Assembly: GCF_001598235.1 (NCBI RefSeq)
Contig: NZ_BCYO01000004.1
Coordinates: forward strand, 124,001 to 188,000
Source of the DNA: Polaromonas jejuensis NBRC 106434
Lineage (GTDB): Bacteria; Pseudomonadota; Gammaproteobacteria; Burkholderiales; Burkholderiaceae_C
Length of the DNA: 64,000 nt
Reading direction: 5' to 3'
The position numbers and the translations under genes are program-made. A model generated the notes under the pieces. The model searched no databases. It was not told where the DNA came from and saw nothing but the letters and a program-made list of their open reading frames with translations. Shown in pieces: positions 52,390 to 60,939 of this stretch (position 1 is the first letter of the stretch; the number at the start of each line of letters is the position of its first letter).

Positions 52390-53501
52390 AGATAGCCCTG
52401 ATCACCGATGCCTGGCAGCCCCAGGTCAATGGCGTCGTCACCACCCTGGTGGAACTGGTGCGCGAGTTGGGGCAAGCCGGACACGAGGTCGAGGTGATTC
52501 ACCCCGGCCTGTTCAAGACCCGGCCTTGCCCGGGCTATGCCGGCATTGACCTGGCGGTGCGCCCCAAGCGCGGCCTCACGGACAGGCTGGACGCGTTCGG
52601 GCCGGAAGCCATACACATTGCCACCGAGGGCCCGCTGGGCTGGGCCGCGCGCAGCTACTGCATCAAGCGCGGTTTGCGTTTCACGACCGCGTTTCATACC
52701 AAGTTTCCTGAAATCCTCCATGCGGCCCTGAAAATTCCGCTGTCGTGGGGCTATGCGCTGTTTCGCCACTTCCACAAGCCGTCTTCCGGTGTGATGGTGC
52801 CTACCCATGGCGTGCTGCGCATGCTGGCGCAGCGCGGTTTTCGCAACCTGCGCAGCTGGACGCATGGCGTGGATACGCAGCTGTTCATCTTCCAGCCTGA
52901 GCCGCGCCCCCATCCGCCGCTTTCTCCGCCCACCGGCATCGTGGCCCGTCCGGTCTCGCTGTTTGTGGGGCGGGTGTCTTACGAAAAAAACATAGAGGCT
53001 TTTTTAAGGCTGGATATTCCCGGCACCAAAGTCGTCTGCGGGGTGGGGCCGCTGGAATCCTCGCTCCGGGAGCGTTACCCCAACGTCCGCTGGATGGGCG
53101 TGCTGGCCCGCCCCGAACTGGCCAGGGTGTATGCGGCGGCCGATGTGTTTGTGTTTCCGAGCAAGTCGGAAACCTTTGGCCTGGTCATGCTGGAGGCCAT
53201 GGCGGCTGGCACGCCGGTGGCGGCCTACCCGGTCGATGGGCCGCTGGAAGTGCTGGGAAAACCCGACGGCAGCTGTCACGGCGGTGTCATGGACGCCGAT
53301 TTGCAGCAGGCCTGTTACGGGGCGCTGGCGGTGCCGCGTCATGAGGCGCGTCTGCGTGCCTTAGACTTCAGCTGGGCGCATGCCGCGCAGCTGTTCGAGA
53401 GTTACCTGGTGGCGGCCCAAAACATGACTGCTTGCAAGCCTGCCGGAGCCGGTGCAACATCAGTCAAAAGTACTGTCACGCCTTTGTCATCAAACCAATA
53501 A
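52386..53501 (+). CDS. Agt-like glycolipid glycosyltransferase (GT4)
   Basis: A 371-residue GT-B glycosyltransferase. The N-terminal ITDAWQPQVNGVVTTLVELV is characteristic of glycolipid synthases of the Agt/MgdA type. SWTHGVDTQLF, LFVGRVSYEKN and the C-terminal E-x7-E motif SETFGLVMLEAMA bind the nucleotide sugar. Next to a PlcP-like gene, the expected reaction is transfer of glucose or glucuronate to diacylglycerol, giving phosphorus-free glycolipids. Its last codons contain the Pho box that serves ppk. Confidence 0.84.
   Translation: MKIALITDAWQPQVNGVVTTLVELVRELGQAGHEVEVIHPGLFKTRPCPGYAGIDLAVRPKRGLTDRLDAFGPEAIHIATEGPLGWAARSYCIKRGLRFTTAFHTKFPEILHAALKIPLSWGYALFRHFHKPSSGVMVPTHGVLRMLAQRGFRNLRSWTHGVDTQLFIFQPEPRPHPPLSPPTGIVARPVSLFVGRVSYEKNIEAFLRLDIPGTKVVCGVGPLESSLRERYPNVRWMGVLARPELARVYAAADVFVFPSKSETFGLVMLEAMAAGTPVAAYPVDGPLEVLGKPDGSCHGGVMDADLQQACYGALAVPRHEARLRALDFSWAHAAQLFESYLVAAQNMTACKPAGAGATSVKSTVTPLSSNQ
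53473..53494 (+). promoter_or_regulatory. Pho box upstream of ppk
   Basis: CTGTCACGCCT and TTGTCATCAAA are two in-register 11-mers matching the PhoB consensus. They lie within the last codons of the glycosyltransferase gene, 50-70 bases before ppk. Confidence 0.65.
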
Positions 53502-53543
53502 ACACTCAGGGTTACCTTTGATTACTGAGATCTGTCCTTGTTG

Positions 53544-55637
53544 ATGCCCGCTTCACCCGTCCCGCTGACCGCTGCGGCGCCAGTCATCCAGTTTCTGGAC
53601 CGCGACCACGGCATCCTCGCCTTCAACGAGCGGGTGCTGGACTGGGCCAGGCGGGCGGATGTGCCCCTGCTGGAGCGCCTGCGGTTTTTGTGCATCGTGT
53701 CGTCCAATCTGGACGAGTTTTTCGAGGTCCGCACGGCGCCTCATTTGACGGCGGCCCAAAGCAGCGAGCAAAAGGGTGTGTACACAGCCCAATCCTTCCA
53801 GGCGCTTTCGGCGGCGACACATGACATGGTGGCGCGCCAGTATGCCCTCTACAACAATGAGCTGCTGCCCGCGTTTGAACGGCAAGGCATTCGTATCATC
53901 TCGCACGGCGCGCGCAATCCGGCCCAGCGGCGCTGGGTCAAGGATTATTTCGAAAGGCAGGTGCGGCCCCTGCTGATTCCGGTCGGACTGGATCCTTCCC
54001 ATCCGTTTCCACAGGTGGCCAACAAGTCACTCAATTTCATTGTCCGGCTCAGCGGGTATGACGCCTTTGGACGTCAGAACGACATTGCCATCGTCAAAGT
54101 CCCGCGGGTGTTGCCGCGTCTGATCGAGATGCCTGGCCAGGACGGCAAGAAGGGGACGCTGTTTGTTTTGCTGTCCAGTGTCATCCGGTCCCACCTGGCC
54201 GAGCTGTTTCCCGGCCGGGGCGTGGAGCAGTTTTCCCAGTTCCGTGTCACGCGGCACTCCGATCTGGCGGTGGATGAAGACGACGTGAAAAACCTGCGCA
54301 TGGCGTTGCGCCAGGGTCTGGAGCAGCGCCACTATGGCCAGGCCGTCCGCCTGGAAGTGTCGGCCGGCTGCTCGGAATACCTCTCTGGCTTTCTACTCAA
54401 GCAGTTCAACCTGCCGGCGCTTGCCTTGTACCGGGTGAATGGCCCGGTCAACCTGGTGCGGCTGACTCAGCTGGTGGACCTGGTCAACGATCCCAAACTG
54501 CTTTTCCCGCGCTACAGCGGCTGCTATCCAATGCAACTGCAGCCCGGGCAGTCTTTTTTCGAGCGGCTCAAGCAGGGCGATGTGTCCAGCCACCAGCCGT
54601 TTGAGAGTTTCGACGGCGTGTTGGATTTTCTACGCGAGGCCGTTAACGATCCCCAGGTGTTGGCGATCAAGCAGACCATTTACCGCACCGGCACCGATTC
54701 GGAGCTGATGCTGCTGTTGCGGGAAGCCGTTCGGCGTGGCAAGGAAGTCACCGTCGTGGTGGAGCTCAAGGCGCGCTTCGACGAGGAAGCCAACATCAAC
54801 TGGGCAGAAATGCTGGAGTCGATTGGGGCGCAAGTGGTGTACGGCGTGGTGGGCCTGAAGACCCACGCCAAAATGCTGCTGGTGACCCGGCGTGAAGGCC
54901 GGCGCCTCCGCCGCTACGCCCACCTGTCTACCGGCAACTACAACCCGCGCACGGCCCGCCTCTACACCGACCTGAGTTACCTGACGGCCGAGCCCTTGAT
55001 GACGGCAGACATTGACAATGTCTTCGTGCACCTGGCCAGCCAAAGCCGCTTGCCCAAATTGAATCATCTGTGGCTGGCACCGTTTCAGCTGCACCGCAAG
55101 CTGCTGGACAAAATCGACTCGCTGGGCGAAGCCGCCCTGCAGGGCAAAGACACGCGCATTGTGGTCAAAATGAATGCGCTGACCGACGAAGACCTGATAC
55201 TGGCGCTTGTCAGGGCCGGGCAGCGCGGCGTGAAAATTGATTTGATCGTGCGCGGCGGCTGCATGTTGCCGGCGCAGGTGCCGGGCGTCACGGACAACAT
55301 CCGGGTGCGCTCGGTGATTGGCCGTTTTCTGGAGCATTCGCGCGTGTTTTATTTCCGCTGCGCGGAGGAAGAAGCCTTGTACTTATCCAGCGCCGACTGG
55401 ATGAACCGCAACATGCTGCGGCGGATAGAACTGGCCTGGCCGGTGAACGATCCTGCCATCCGCCAGCGCATCGTGGACGAATGCCTGGTGGCCTACCTGA
55501 ACGACGGGTGCGATGCCTGGGATCTGCAACCTGATGGCACCTACGCGCGCGTCAATCCGCCAGATCCGGCACAGCGCCACGGCGCACAGTCGGCCTTGAT
55601 GGCCCGCTATTCGGGCTCCCTGCAACAGGAGAAATGA
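53544..55637 (+). CDS. ppk: Polyphosphate kinase 1
   Basis: A 697-residue enzyme that polymerises the gamma-phosphate of ATP into polyphosphate. The N-domain start (IQFLDRDHGILAFNERVLDWA, SSNLDEFFEVR) is intact. The catalytic histidine that becomes phosphorylated is in GLKTHAKMLLV, and the second active-site histidine is in FLEHSRVFYF. RYAHLSTGNYNPRTARLYTD is the conserved nucleotide-binding block. The ATG at 53544 was chosen over a TTG two codons earlier. A Pho box precedes it and sixA follows after three bases. Confidence 0.95.
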   Translation: MPASPVPLTAAAPVIQFLDRDHGILAFNERVLDWARRADVPLLERLRFLCIVSSNLDEFFEVRTAPHLTAAQSSEQKGVYTAQSFQALSAATHDMVARQYALYNNELLPAFERQGIRIISHGARNPAQRRWVKDYFERQVRPLLIPVGLDPSHPFPQVANKSLNFIVRLSGYDAFGRQNDIAIVKVPRVLPRLIEMPGQDGKKGTLFVLLSSVIRSHLAELFPGRGVEQFSQFRVTRHSDLAVDEDDVKNLRMALRQGLEQRHYGQAVRLEVSAGCSEYLSGFLLKQFNLPALALYRVNGPVNLVRLTQLVDLVNDPKLLFPRYSGCYPMQLQPGQSFFERLKQGDVSSHQPFESFDGVLDFLREAVNDPQVLAIKQTIYRTGTDSELMLLLREAVRRGKEVTVVVELKARFDEEANINWAEMLESIGAQVVYGVVGLKTHAKMLLVTRREGRRLRRYAHLSTGNYNPRTARLYTDLSYLTAEPLMTADIDNVFVHLASQSRLPKLNHLWLAPFQLHRKLLDKIDSLGEAALQGKDTRIVVKMNALTDEDLILALVRAGQRGVKIDLIVRGGCMLPAQVPGVTDNIRVRSVIGRFLEHSRVFYFRCAEEEALYLSSADWMNRNMLRRIELAWPVNDPAIRQRIVDECLVAYLNDGCDAWDLQPDGTYARVNPPDPAQRHGAQSALMARYSGSLQQEK

Positions 55638-55640
55638 GTC

Positions 55641-56114
55641 ATGGACCTGATCCTGTGGCGTCATGCGGAGGCAGAAGACTGGTCCGGCCGTGATGCGCAG
55701 GGTCTCCATGACTTGCAGCGGGCGCTGACACCACGCGGGGAAAAGCAGGCCGCGCGCATGGCCAGCTGGCTGGACCGGCAGTTGCCCGAAGGGGCGCGCA
55801 TCATGGTGAGCCCGGCCAGGCGCTGCGAGCAGACGGCGCTGGCGCTGGGGCGCAAATACAAGATCAGGCCCGAGCTGGGCCCCGGTGCCAGCCCGGCGCA
55901 ATTGCTGGAGCTGGTGCAATGGCCGCTGGGTAAATCACCCATTCTGCTGGTGGGCCACCAACCTACGCTGGGGCAAGTCATTGCGCAGCTGCTGGGCCTG
56001 CAGGAAAACGACTACCCGGTCAAAAAAGGGGCGCTGTGGTGGTTTCGCAGCCGGGACCGGGAGGGCCGCAGCCAGACCATCGTGGTGACCGTGCAATCAC
56101 CCGAGGTACTTTGA
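55641..56114 (+). CDS. sixA: SixA-type phosphohistidine phosphatase
   Basis: A 157-residue histidine-phosphatase-superfamily protein. The catalytic motif is WRHAEAED (RHA rather than RHG, usual for SixA), followed by SPARRCEQTALALG and the second active-site His in LVGHQPTLGQ. SixA removes phosphate from phosphohistidine signalling proteins such as PtsN-pathway or ArcB-type domains. Three bases separate it from ppk, so it may temper a phosphate-related relay. It converges with ppx. Confidence 0.9.
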   Translation: MDLILWRHAEAEDWSGRDAQGLHDLQRALTPRGEKQAARMASWLDRQLPEGARIMVSPARRCEQTALALGRKYKIRPELGPGASPAQLLELVQWPLGKSPILLVGHQPTLGQVIAQLLGLQENDYPVKKGALWWFRSRDREGRSQTIVVTVQSPEVL

Positions 56115-56149
56115 GCCGCTGCTGTGCGGCTGCGTTTCGGCGGGCCGGT

Positions 56150-57649
56150 TCAGAGCCCGGCCAGGGCCAGGGTCCATGGCGTTTTTTGCCATGCCAGCAC
56201 CTCCTCCTGCAGCAAATACGCTGATTGGGGATAGGCTTGGGCCCAGCCGGTCCGGCAGTTCAGCACAAAAAGCCGTGCCGGTTCGGCACCGGATTCAAGC
56301 TGCAGGCCCTTGAGGTCCGGCTCCCGGCGGGCATGGCACAGGATGACCGCCAGCCGCAGGCAAAGCAGTTGCTGGATGAACACGCGGTCTTCAAAGTCGG
56401 CTTCCAGCTTGCGCAATTTGCCGCGATGCCCCAGCACCAGCTGGCTCAGTCGATGCAGTTCGGGCAGGGCGAAGCCGGGTGCATCGGCATTGTCGAGAAT
56501 GTAGGCGCCATGCTTGTGGTAATCGCCGTGTGAAATCTGGCTGCCAATCTCGTGAAGCTGCGCGGCCCATTCGAGTTTGCGCTGCAGGCGTTCCGACTCG
56601 GCACGCGGCATGCCCGAGCACGCCATCAGAAACAGCTGCCGGGACACCTTGCTGACGCGCTGGGCCTGCGCCGCATCGGCATTGAATTTGGTCGTCAGGC
56701 GCCGCACGGTCGTGGAACGCAAATCGGTCAGGTCCTGCTCGCGGTCCAGCAGGTCATAAAGCACGCCGTGGCGCAGCGCGCCTTGCGCCGCTTCCATGTG
56801 CTCGATATCCAGCAGGTCAAACACGGCCCGCAGCACGCTGATGCCGCCGCCGATGACGGCGCGCCGGTCCTCCTTCATGCCGTCAATCTTCAGCCGGTCG
56901 GCGCTTTGCGCCCTGAGCAGGCGATCCTGCAGCCAGTCAAGGCCGCCGCGGGTAACCCCGCCGGGTGGCCAGCCCGCAGCCGTCAGTACATCGCCGACGG
57001 CCCCAATCGTTCCTGATGAGCCATAAGCGGTATCCCACAGGCCCGAACGGTAGATGTCGAAGGCCTCGTCAAGAACCGCCTTGGCGGCTATTTCGGCCAT
57101 CTCGAAAGCGCGGAGGCTGAACTGCCCGTCCGGAAAGTACTTCATGGACCAGGCCACGCTGCCCACGTTGTAGGACTCCATGGTCTGGGCTTCAAGGCCG
57201 CGGCCCAGGATCATTTCGGTCGAGCGCCCGCCAATATCCACCACCAGCCGGCGCTCGTCCGACTGCGGCAGCGTGTGGGCCACGCCCTGGTAAATCAGGC
57301 GGGCTTCTTCGCGGCCTGAAATGACATCGATGGGAAAGCCGAGGATTTTGTGGGCACGCGCCAGAAATTCCTCGCGGTTGCGCGCTTCGCGCAAGGTTTG
57401 TGTGGCCACCGCCCGGACCTGCGTTTTTTTGAAGCCGGCCAGCCGCTCGCCAAAGCGGGCCAGGCAGTCCCAGCCGCGCTGCATGGCTTCGGCGCCCAGG
57501 TTGCCGTCGGCACCGAGGCCGTTGCCCTGGCGCACGGTTTCCTTGATGTATTCGGTGCGGTGGATCAGGCCGTGATCAAAGCGGCCAATTTCGAGCCTGA
57601 AGCTGTTGGAGCCCAAATCCACCGCGGCGAGTAGCGTTCCGTTTTGCAT
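56150..57649 (-). CDS. ppx: Exopolyphosphatase / guanosine pentaphosphatase
   Basis: A 499-residue ASKHA-fold phosphatase that releases phosphate from polyphosphate ends. Nucleotide-type loops are AAVDLGSNSFRLEIG and VVDIGGRSTEMILG. The second has Arg (R142) where E. coli has Gly, a change I believe is common in Burkholderiales. A C-terminal HD-type region (AAQLHEIGSQISHGDYHKHG) follows. The start at 57649 (MQNGTLLAAV) leaves out an upstream frame that runs into the adjacent repeat element. ppx converges with ppk-sixA instead of sharing their operon, so synthesis and breakdown of polyphosphate can be controlled separately. Confidence 0.94.
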   Translation of the reverse strand: MQNGTLLAAVDLGSNSFRLEIGRFDHGLIHRTEYIKETVRQGNGLGADGNLGAEAMQRGWDCLARFGERLAGFKKTQVRAVATQTLREARNREEFLARAHKILGFPIDVISGREEARLIYQGVAHTLPQSDERRLVVDIGGRSTEMILGRGLEAQTMESYNVGSVAWSMKYFPDGQFSLRAFEMAEIAAKAVLDEAFDIYRSGLWDTAYGSSGTIGAVGDVLTAAGWPPGGVTRGGLDWLQDRLLRAQSADRLKIDGMKEDRRAVIGGGISVLRAVFDLLDIEHMEAAQGALRHGVLYDLLDREQDLTDLRSTTVRRLTTKFNADAAQAQRVSKVSRQLFLMACSGMPRAESERLQRKLEWAAQLHEIGSQISHGDYHKHGAYILDNADAPGFALPELHRLSQLVLGHRGKLRKLEADFEDRVFIQQLLCLRLAVILCHARREPDLKGLQLESGAEPARLFVLNCRTGWAQAYPQSAYLLQEEVLAWQKTPWTLALAGL

Positions 57650-57708
57650 GTCTGAGTTTCTTTTTGCGGGCCCAGCATAGCATTCACGCGAGAGTCGCAT
57701 GGGCCCTT

Positions 57709-57869
57709 GTACTACAACCCGAAAATATCGAAACATGAAAGCGCGTCTTCGCACCCATGGCAGCGTTGCAACCCTTGCGAAGGCGCATGGCCTTCGCTGC
57801 GGCTTGCGCCTTGCCCTGGGCAGGAATCCATCGCTTTCATGGTGTTTCGCTACTTCCGGGTTGCCGTAC
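57709..57869. mobile_element. MITE-like element with ~35-bp terminal inverted repeats
   Basis: The ends match as inverted repeats: GTACTACAACCCG... at 57709 and, read in reverse, GTACGGCAACCCG... from 57869. Both continue through CGAAAC and ATGAAAGCG. The 161-bp element has no gene. An inner stem GCGAAGG / CCTTCGC lies near 57777-57797. Its right end coincides with the stop codon of the binding-protein gene. Confidence 0.6.
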
Positions 57870-59020
57870 TAACCAATCAGCCGGCCATCGATGGTCATCA
57901 TGCTTTGCGTGACATAGGTGCCGCTTCTGCGCTGGGCATTGAAGCTGACCGGAAAGCCGCCGAGATCCAGGCTGGCGCGGCGCTGAAAGGCCGCCAGGGC
58001 GCTTTGACGTGTCAGGGTGCCTTCGACGCCATTGAGGACCTCATAGGTGTAGCGCGCTGCAATAAAACCGGCCAGGCTGAGCGGGGTGGGCGGCTCGTCA
58101 AACAGGCGCGCCAGCGTTTCGCGGTAGCTTCTCACCACCGGCAGGCTGCCGTTGACGAGCGGCACCGGCTGGGTCGCGATCACGGGCGTGGTGCGCGCAG
58201 CGCCCATTTGCAGCATGGTCTGCAGGTTGACGTCGGCCAGTGCCACGATGTAGCGCTGGCGTGCCTGTTTTTGCAGGCCTTGGGTGAAACCGGCCAACTC
58301 CGGCGTGCCGCCCACAAACAGCAGCACCGCGGGGGTTTGTGGCGTGAGTTTTTGCCCCAGCAGGCGCAGGTCGTCCGCCCCCTGGAAGGACTGCAGCTTG
58401 AGTTTCATGCCGGCGGCAATGCGTTCCACCTCGACGTGATAGCCCGCGTAGTCTTGCGCGGAGCCATACACGGCGCCCATTTCCGTCAAGCCCATGACCG
58501 ACAGGGTTTTCAGGGCGTGGGCAATCTGCTCCTGGCGTGCCGCGAAGATGGGAAACGTGGTGTCGTCGACCTCCAGGCTGGCGTTTTGCAGCCAGGGCGC
58601 CACGTGCGCCATGTTCAGACCGCTCCGGTGTGCAAGGGCGACGACCTGGCTGGCCAACTGATCGCCCACAGTGCCGGACAGGGCGATGCAGCCGGGGTTG
58701 TTCCTGACGGTGTCCAGTGCCGTGCGCAGGCTGGCCGGCGTGCCGTCGGTTTCGACCGCGAGATGCTGTACCTGCCGGCCGCGGATGCCACCGTGTGCGT
58801 TGATGTCCTGCCAGGCGGCGCGTGAGCCGATCAGGAAATCCTTGGCCACATCCTGCTGGGCCGGCGAGAAGTCGACCACCTGCGCAATCGCGATGTTGTG
58901 CGGTGAGATGGCGCCTGACTTGCCCGGCTGGGCCCAGCCCGGTGCGGCGGTGCTGGCCGCCAGCAGCGCGGCGCGCTGCAGCCATTGCCGGCGGCGTAAA
59001 GGTGCTTTTTGTACAGGCAT
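57869..59020 (-). CDS. ABC-type branched-chain amino acid receptor-like periplasmic protein
   Basis: A 383-residue receptor of the Leu/Ile/Val-binding (Peripla_BP_6) class. The basic start RRRQWLQRAALLAASTAAPGWA, with signal cleavage near AQP, is Tat-like. Core segments are IAIAQVVDFSPAQQDVAKDFLIG, GIRGRQVQHLAVETDGTPA, SGTVGDQLASQVVALAHRSG and LLFVGGTPELAGF. No permease or ATPase genes are adjacent, so it may be a stand-alone sensor or scavenger. I chose the ATG at 59020. Its TAG stop lies exactly at the edge of the MITE-like element, so the C-terminus may have been altered by insertion. Confidence 0.85.
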   Translation of the reverse strand: MPVQKAPLRRRQWLQRAALLAASTAAPGWAQPGKSGAISPHNIAIAQVVDFSPAQQDVAKDFLIGSRAAWQDINAHGGIRGRQVQHLAVETDGTPASLRTALDTVRNNPGCIALSGTVGDQLASQVVALAHRSGLNMAHVAPWLQNASLEVDDTTFPIFAARQEQIAHALKTLSVMGLTEMGAVYGSAQDYAGYHVEVERIAAGMKLKLQSFQGADDLRLLGQKLTPQTPAVLLFVGGTPELAGFTQGLQKQARQRYIVALADVNLQTMLQMGAARTTPVIATQPVPLVNGSLPVVRSYRETLARLFDEPPTPLSLAGFIAARYTYEVLNGVEGTLTRQSALAAFQRRASLDLGGFPVSFNAQRRSGTYVTQSMMTIDGRLIG

Positions 59021-59063
59021 GGCGGATCCCCAGGCGAGGCCAGGCCCGCCTTCCGGTTGAATT

Positions 59064-59110
59064 GCTATGAAATTTGTAGCCATCAACGCCCTGTCAGTAA
59101 GGGCGCCGGC
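59064..59110. repeat. GCTAT...GTAGC intergenic hairpin repeat
   Basis: GCTAT-GAAATTT-GTAGC (one mismatch in the stem) is followed by GCCCT-GTCAGTA-AGGGC. It shows the two-stem design of this repeat family clearly. Confidence 0.6.
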
Positions 59111-59164
59111 TTGAAATGAGTCCGCCAGGCCATGCCGGGCAAGGCCTGGCTGTCTGGCGCTGCC

Positions 59165-59647
59165 TTACTTCGCGGGAGGGATCAGCACGCTGTCCACGAT
59201 ATGCACGACGCCATTGGTCGCGGAAATATCGGCGGTTTGAACCAGGGCTTCTTCCACGGTGAGGAAGTCGCCGGACTTGTACAGGGCCACATTGGCGCCA
59301 TTGACGGTCTTCTGGTTGCCGTTCTTGGCCTCGGCTGCCATGACCTTGCCGGGAATCACGTGGTAGGTCAGCAGTGCCTTGAGCTTGGCTGGGTCCTGGC
59401 CGAGCTGGTCCATGGTTTTGGCGGGAACCTTGGCAAAGGCCTCATTGCTGGGGGCAAAAACAGTGAATGGACCCGTGCCCTTGAGCGTATCGGCCAGGCC
59501 GGCTTTGGCGACCAGGCTGTTAAGGGTGCTCAGCTGTGGCTGGGCGGCGAGGGTGTCGGCGACCGATTTCGGGCCCGATGCGGAGGTGGCGCAGCCGGCG
59601 AGGGCGGCCAGCGTGGCGGTGATGATCAGAATGCGGCGATGGAACAT
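59165..59647 (-). CDS. Fasciclin-domain lipoprotein
   Basis: A 160-residue protein with a lipoprotein signal (lipobox LAGC, acylated C19) and one fasciclin (FAS1) domain. The FAS1 H1 and H2 motifs are GTGPFTVFAPSNEAFAKVP and NGVVHIVDSVLIPP, with LLTYHVIPGKV between them. FAS1 domains mediate adhesion or surface binding. Its upstream region has a Pho-box-like pair on the minus strand, so it may respond to phosphate together with the divergent pstS gene. Confidence 0.92.
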   Translation of the reverse strand: MFHRRILIITATLAALAGCATSASGPKSVADTLAAQPQLSTLNSLVAKAGLADTLKGTGPFTVFAPSNEAFAKVPAKTMDQLGQDPAKLKALLTYHVIPGKVMAAEAKNGNQKTVNGANVALYKSGDFLTVEEALVQTADISATNGVVHIVDSVLIPPAK

Positions 59648-59690
59648 GCGAAACTCTCCTGGTTAAGACAGCGGCAAGCGTAGGGGGCGA

Positions 59691-59710
59691 ATGTGACGAA
59701 TGTGTGACGG
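59691..59710 (-). promoter_or_regulatory. Pho-box-like pair upstream of the fasciclin gene
   Basis: On the minus strand CGTCACACATT is followed in register by CGTCACAT, an 11-base period like the other Pho boxes in the window. It lies 45-65 bases before the fasciclin start. Confidence 0.5.
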
Positions 59711-59770
59711 TTACTTGAAGTTTTTGTGACGCAATCCGTTGTGTGAAAATGCCGGGCAATTCGGGGATGT

Positions 59771-59792
59771 TTGTCACATATTTGTCATATGA
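59771..59792 (+). promoter_or_regulatory. Pho box upstream of pstS
   Basis: TTGTCACATAT and TTGTCATATGA are two in-register 11-mers close to the PhoB consensus, about 50-70 bases before the pstS ATG. A TACAGT sequence near 59800 is a possible -10 element. Confidence 0.75.
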
Positions 59793-59840
59793 GGCTCTTA
59801 CAGTGAACGCCTCTTTCCTACCAACCCAAGAGGTGTTCTG

Positions 59841-60884
59841 ATGAAATTGAATTTCAAGGCTTCCCTGACCGTAGCGATGGGAATTGCTGCCGTGTCCTTT
59901 ACCGCCCTGTCGGCCGCGCAAGGCGTTACGGGCGCTGGCGCCAGTTTCCCTGCACCGCTTTATTCCAAGTGGGCTGCTGACTACAACAAGTCGACGGGCG
60001 TGAAAATCAATTACCAGTCGGTGGGTTCGGGGGCTGGCATCAAGCAGATCGACAGCAAAACAGTGGATTTCGGCGCCTCGGACATGCCGCTGAAGGATGA
60101 CGAGCTTGCCAAGAAGGGGCTCATGCAGTTTCCGACCGTGATCGGTGGCGTTATTCCCGTTGTCAACATCAAGGGCATTGCCTCGGGCCAGCTCAAGCTG
60201 ACGGGCCAGGTTCTCGGAGACATTTATCTGGGCAAGATCACCAAGTGGACCGATCCGGCCATCAAGGCCCTGAACCCGACGCTGGCTTTGCCGGATGCCG
60301 CCATTGCGCCGGTTCGCCGTGCGGACGGCTCGGGCACCAGCTTTATTTTTACCAATTACCTGAGCAAGGTGAGTCCTGAGTGGAAATCCAAAGTGGGCGA
60401 GGGCACGGCCGTCAACTGGCCTGTAGGCGCCGGCGGTAAAGGGAACGAAGGCGTGGCTGCTTTTGTGGGCCGCTTGCCCAACTCGATTGGTTTTGTCGAA
60501 TATGCCTACGTCAAGCAAAATAAAATGACTTTTGCCCAGATGAAGAATTCCGAGGGTAATTTTGTGTCGCCCAATGACGTCGCCTTCAAGGCCGCCGCAG
60601 CTGGCGCTGACTGGTCCAAGAGCTTCTACCAGATCCTGACGGAGCAGCCAGGCAAGGATTCGTGGCCCATCACCGGTGCAACCTTCATCCTGATGCACAA
60701 AGCGCAAGACAAACCTGCACAGGCTGCTGCGTCGCTTAAATTCTTCGAGTGGGCTTACAAAAACGGTGACAAAACCGCTGATGACCTGGACTACGTGCCC
60801 ATGCCGGCAGCCGTCAAGGCCGCGATTGAAAAAGCCTGGGGCGAGATCAAGGACACCTCAGGCAAAGCGGTCGCTTACAAATAA
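59841..60884 (+). CDS. pstS: Phosphate ABC transporter substrate-binding protein
   Basis: A 347-residue periplasmic phosphate receptor with a signal peptide ending near ALSAAQG. Phosphate-binding blocks are [38 protein letters not shown] and [15 protein letters not shown]. The ATG at 59841 follows AGAGGT. It is the first gene of pstSCAB-phoU and is preceded by a Pho box, so it should be induced by phosphate shortage. Confidence 0.96.
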   Translation: MKLNFKASLTVAMGIAAVSFTALSAAQGVTGAGASFPAPLYSKWAADYNKSTGVKINYQSVGSGAGIKQIDSKTVDFGASDMPLKDDELAKKGLMQFPTVIGGVIPVVNIKGIASGQLKLTGQVLGDIYLGKITKWTDPAIKALNPTLALPDAAIAPVRRADGSGTSFIFTNYLSKVSPEWKSKVGEGTAVNWPVGAGGKGNEGVAAFVGRLPNSIGFVEYAYVKQNKMTFAQMKNSEGNFVSPNDVAFKAAAAGADWSKSFYQILTEQPGKDSWPITGATFILMHKAQDKPAQAAASLKFFEWAYKNGDKTADDLDYVPMPAAVKAAIEKAWGEIKDTSGKAVAYK

Positions 60885-60939
60885 GCTGGCAGCGCAAACT
60901 GGTTTTCTGCTGTAGTTACAAACCATAGGGGTTTCTTAC

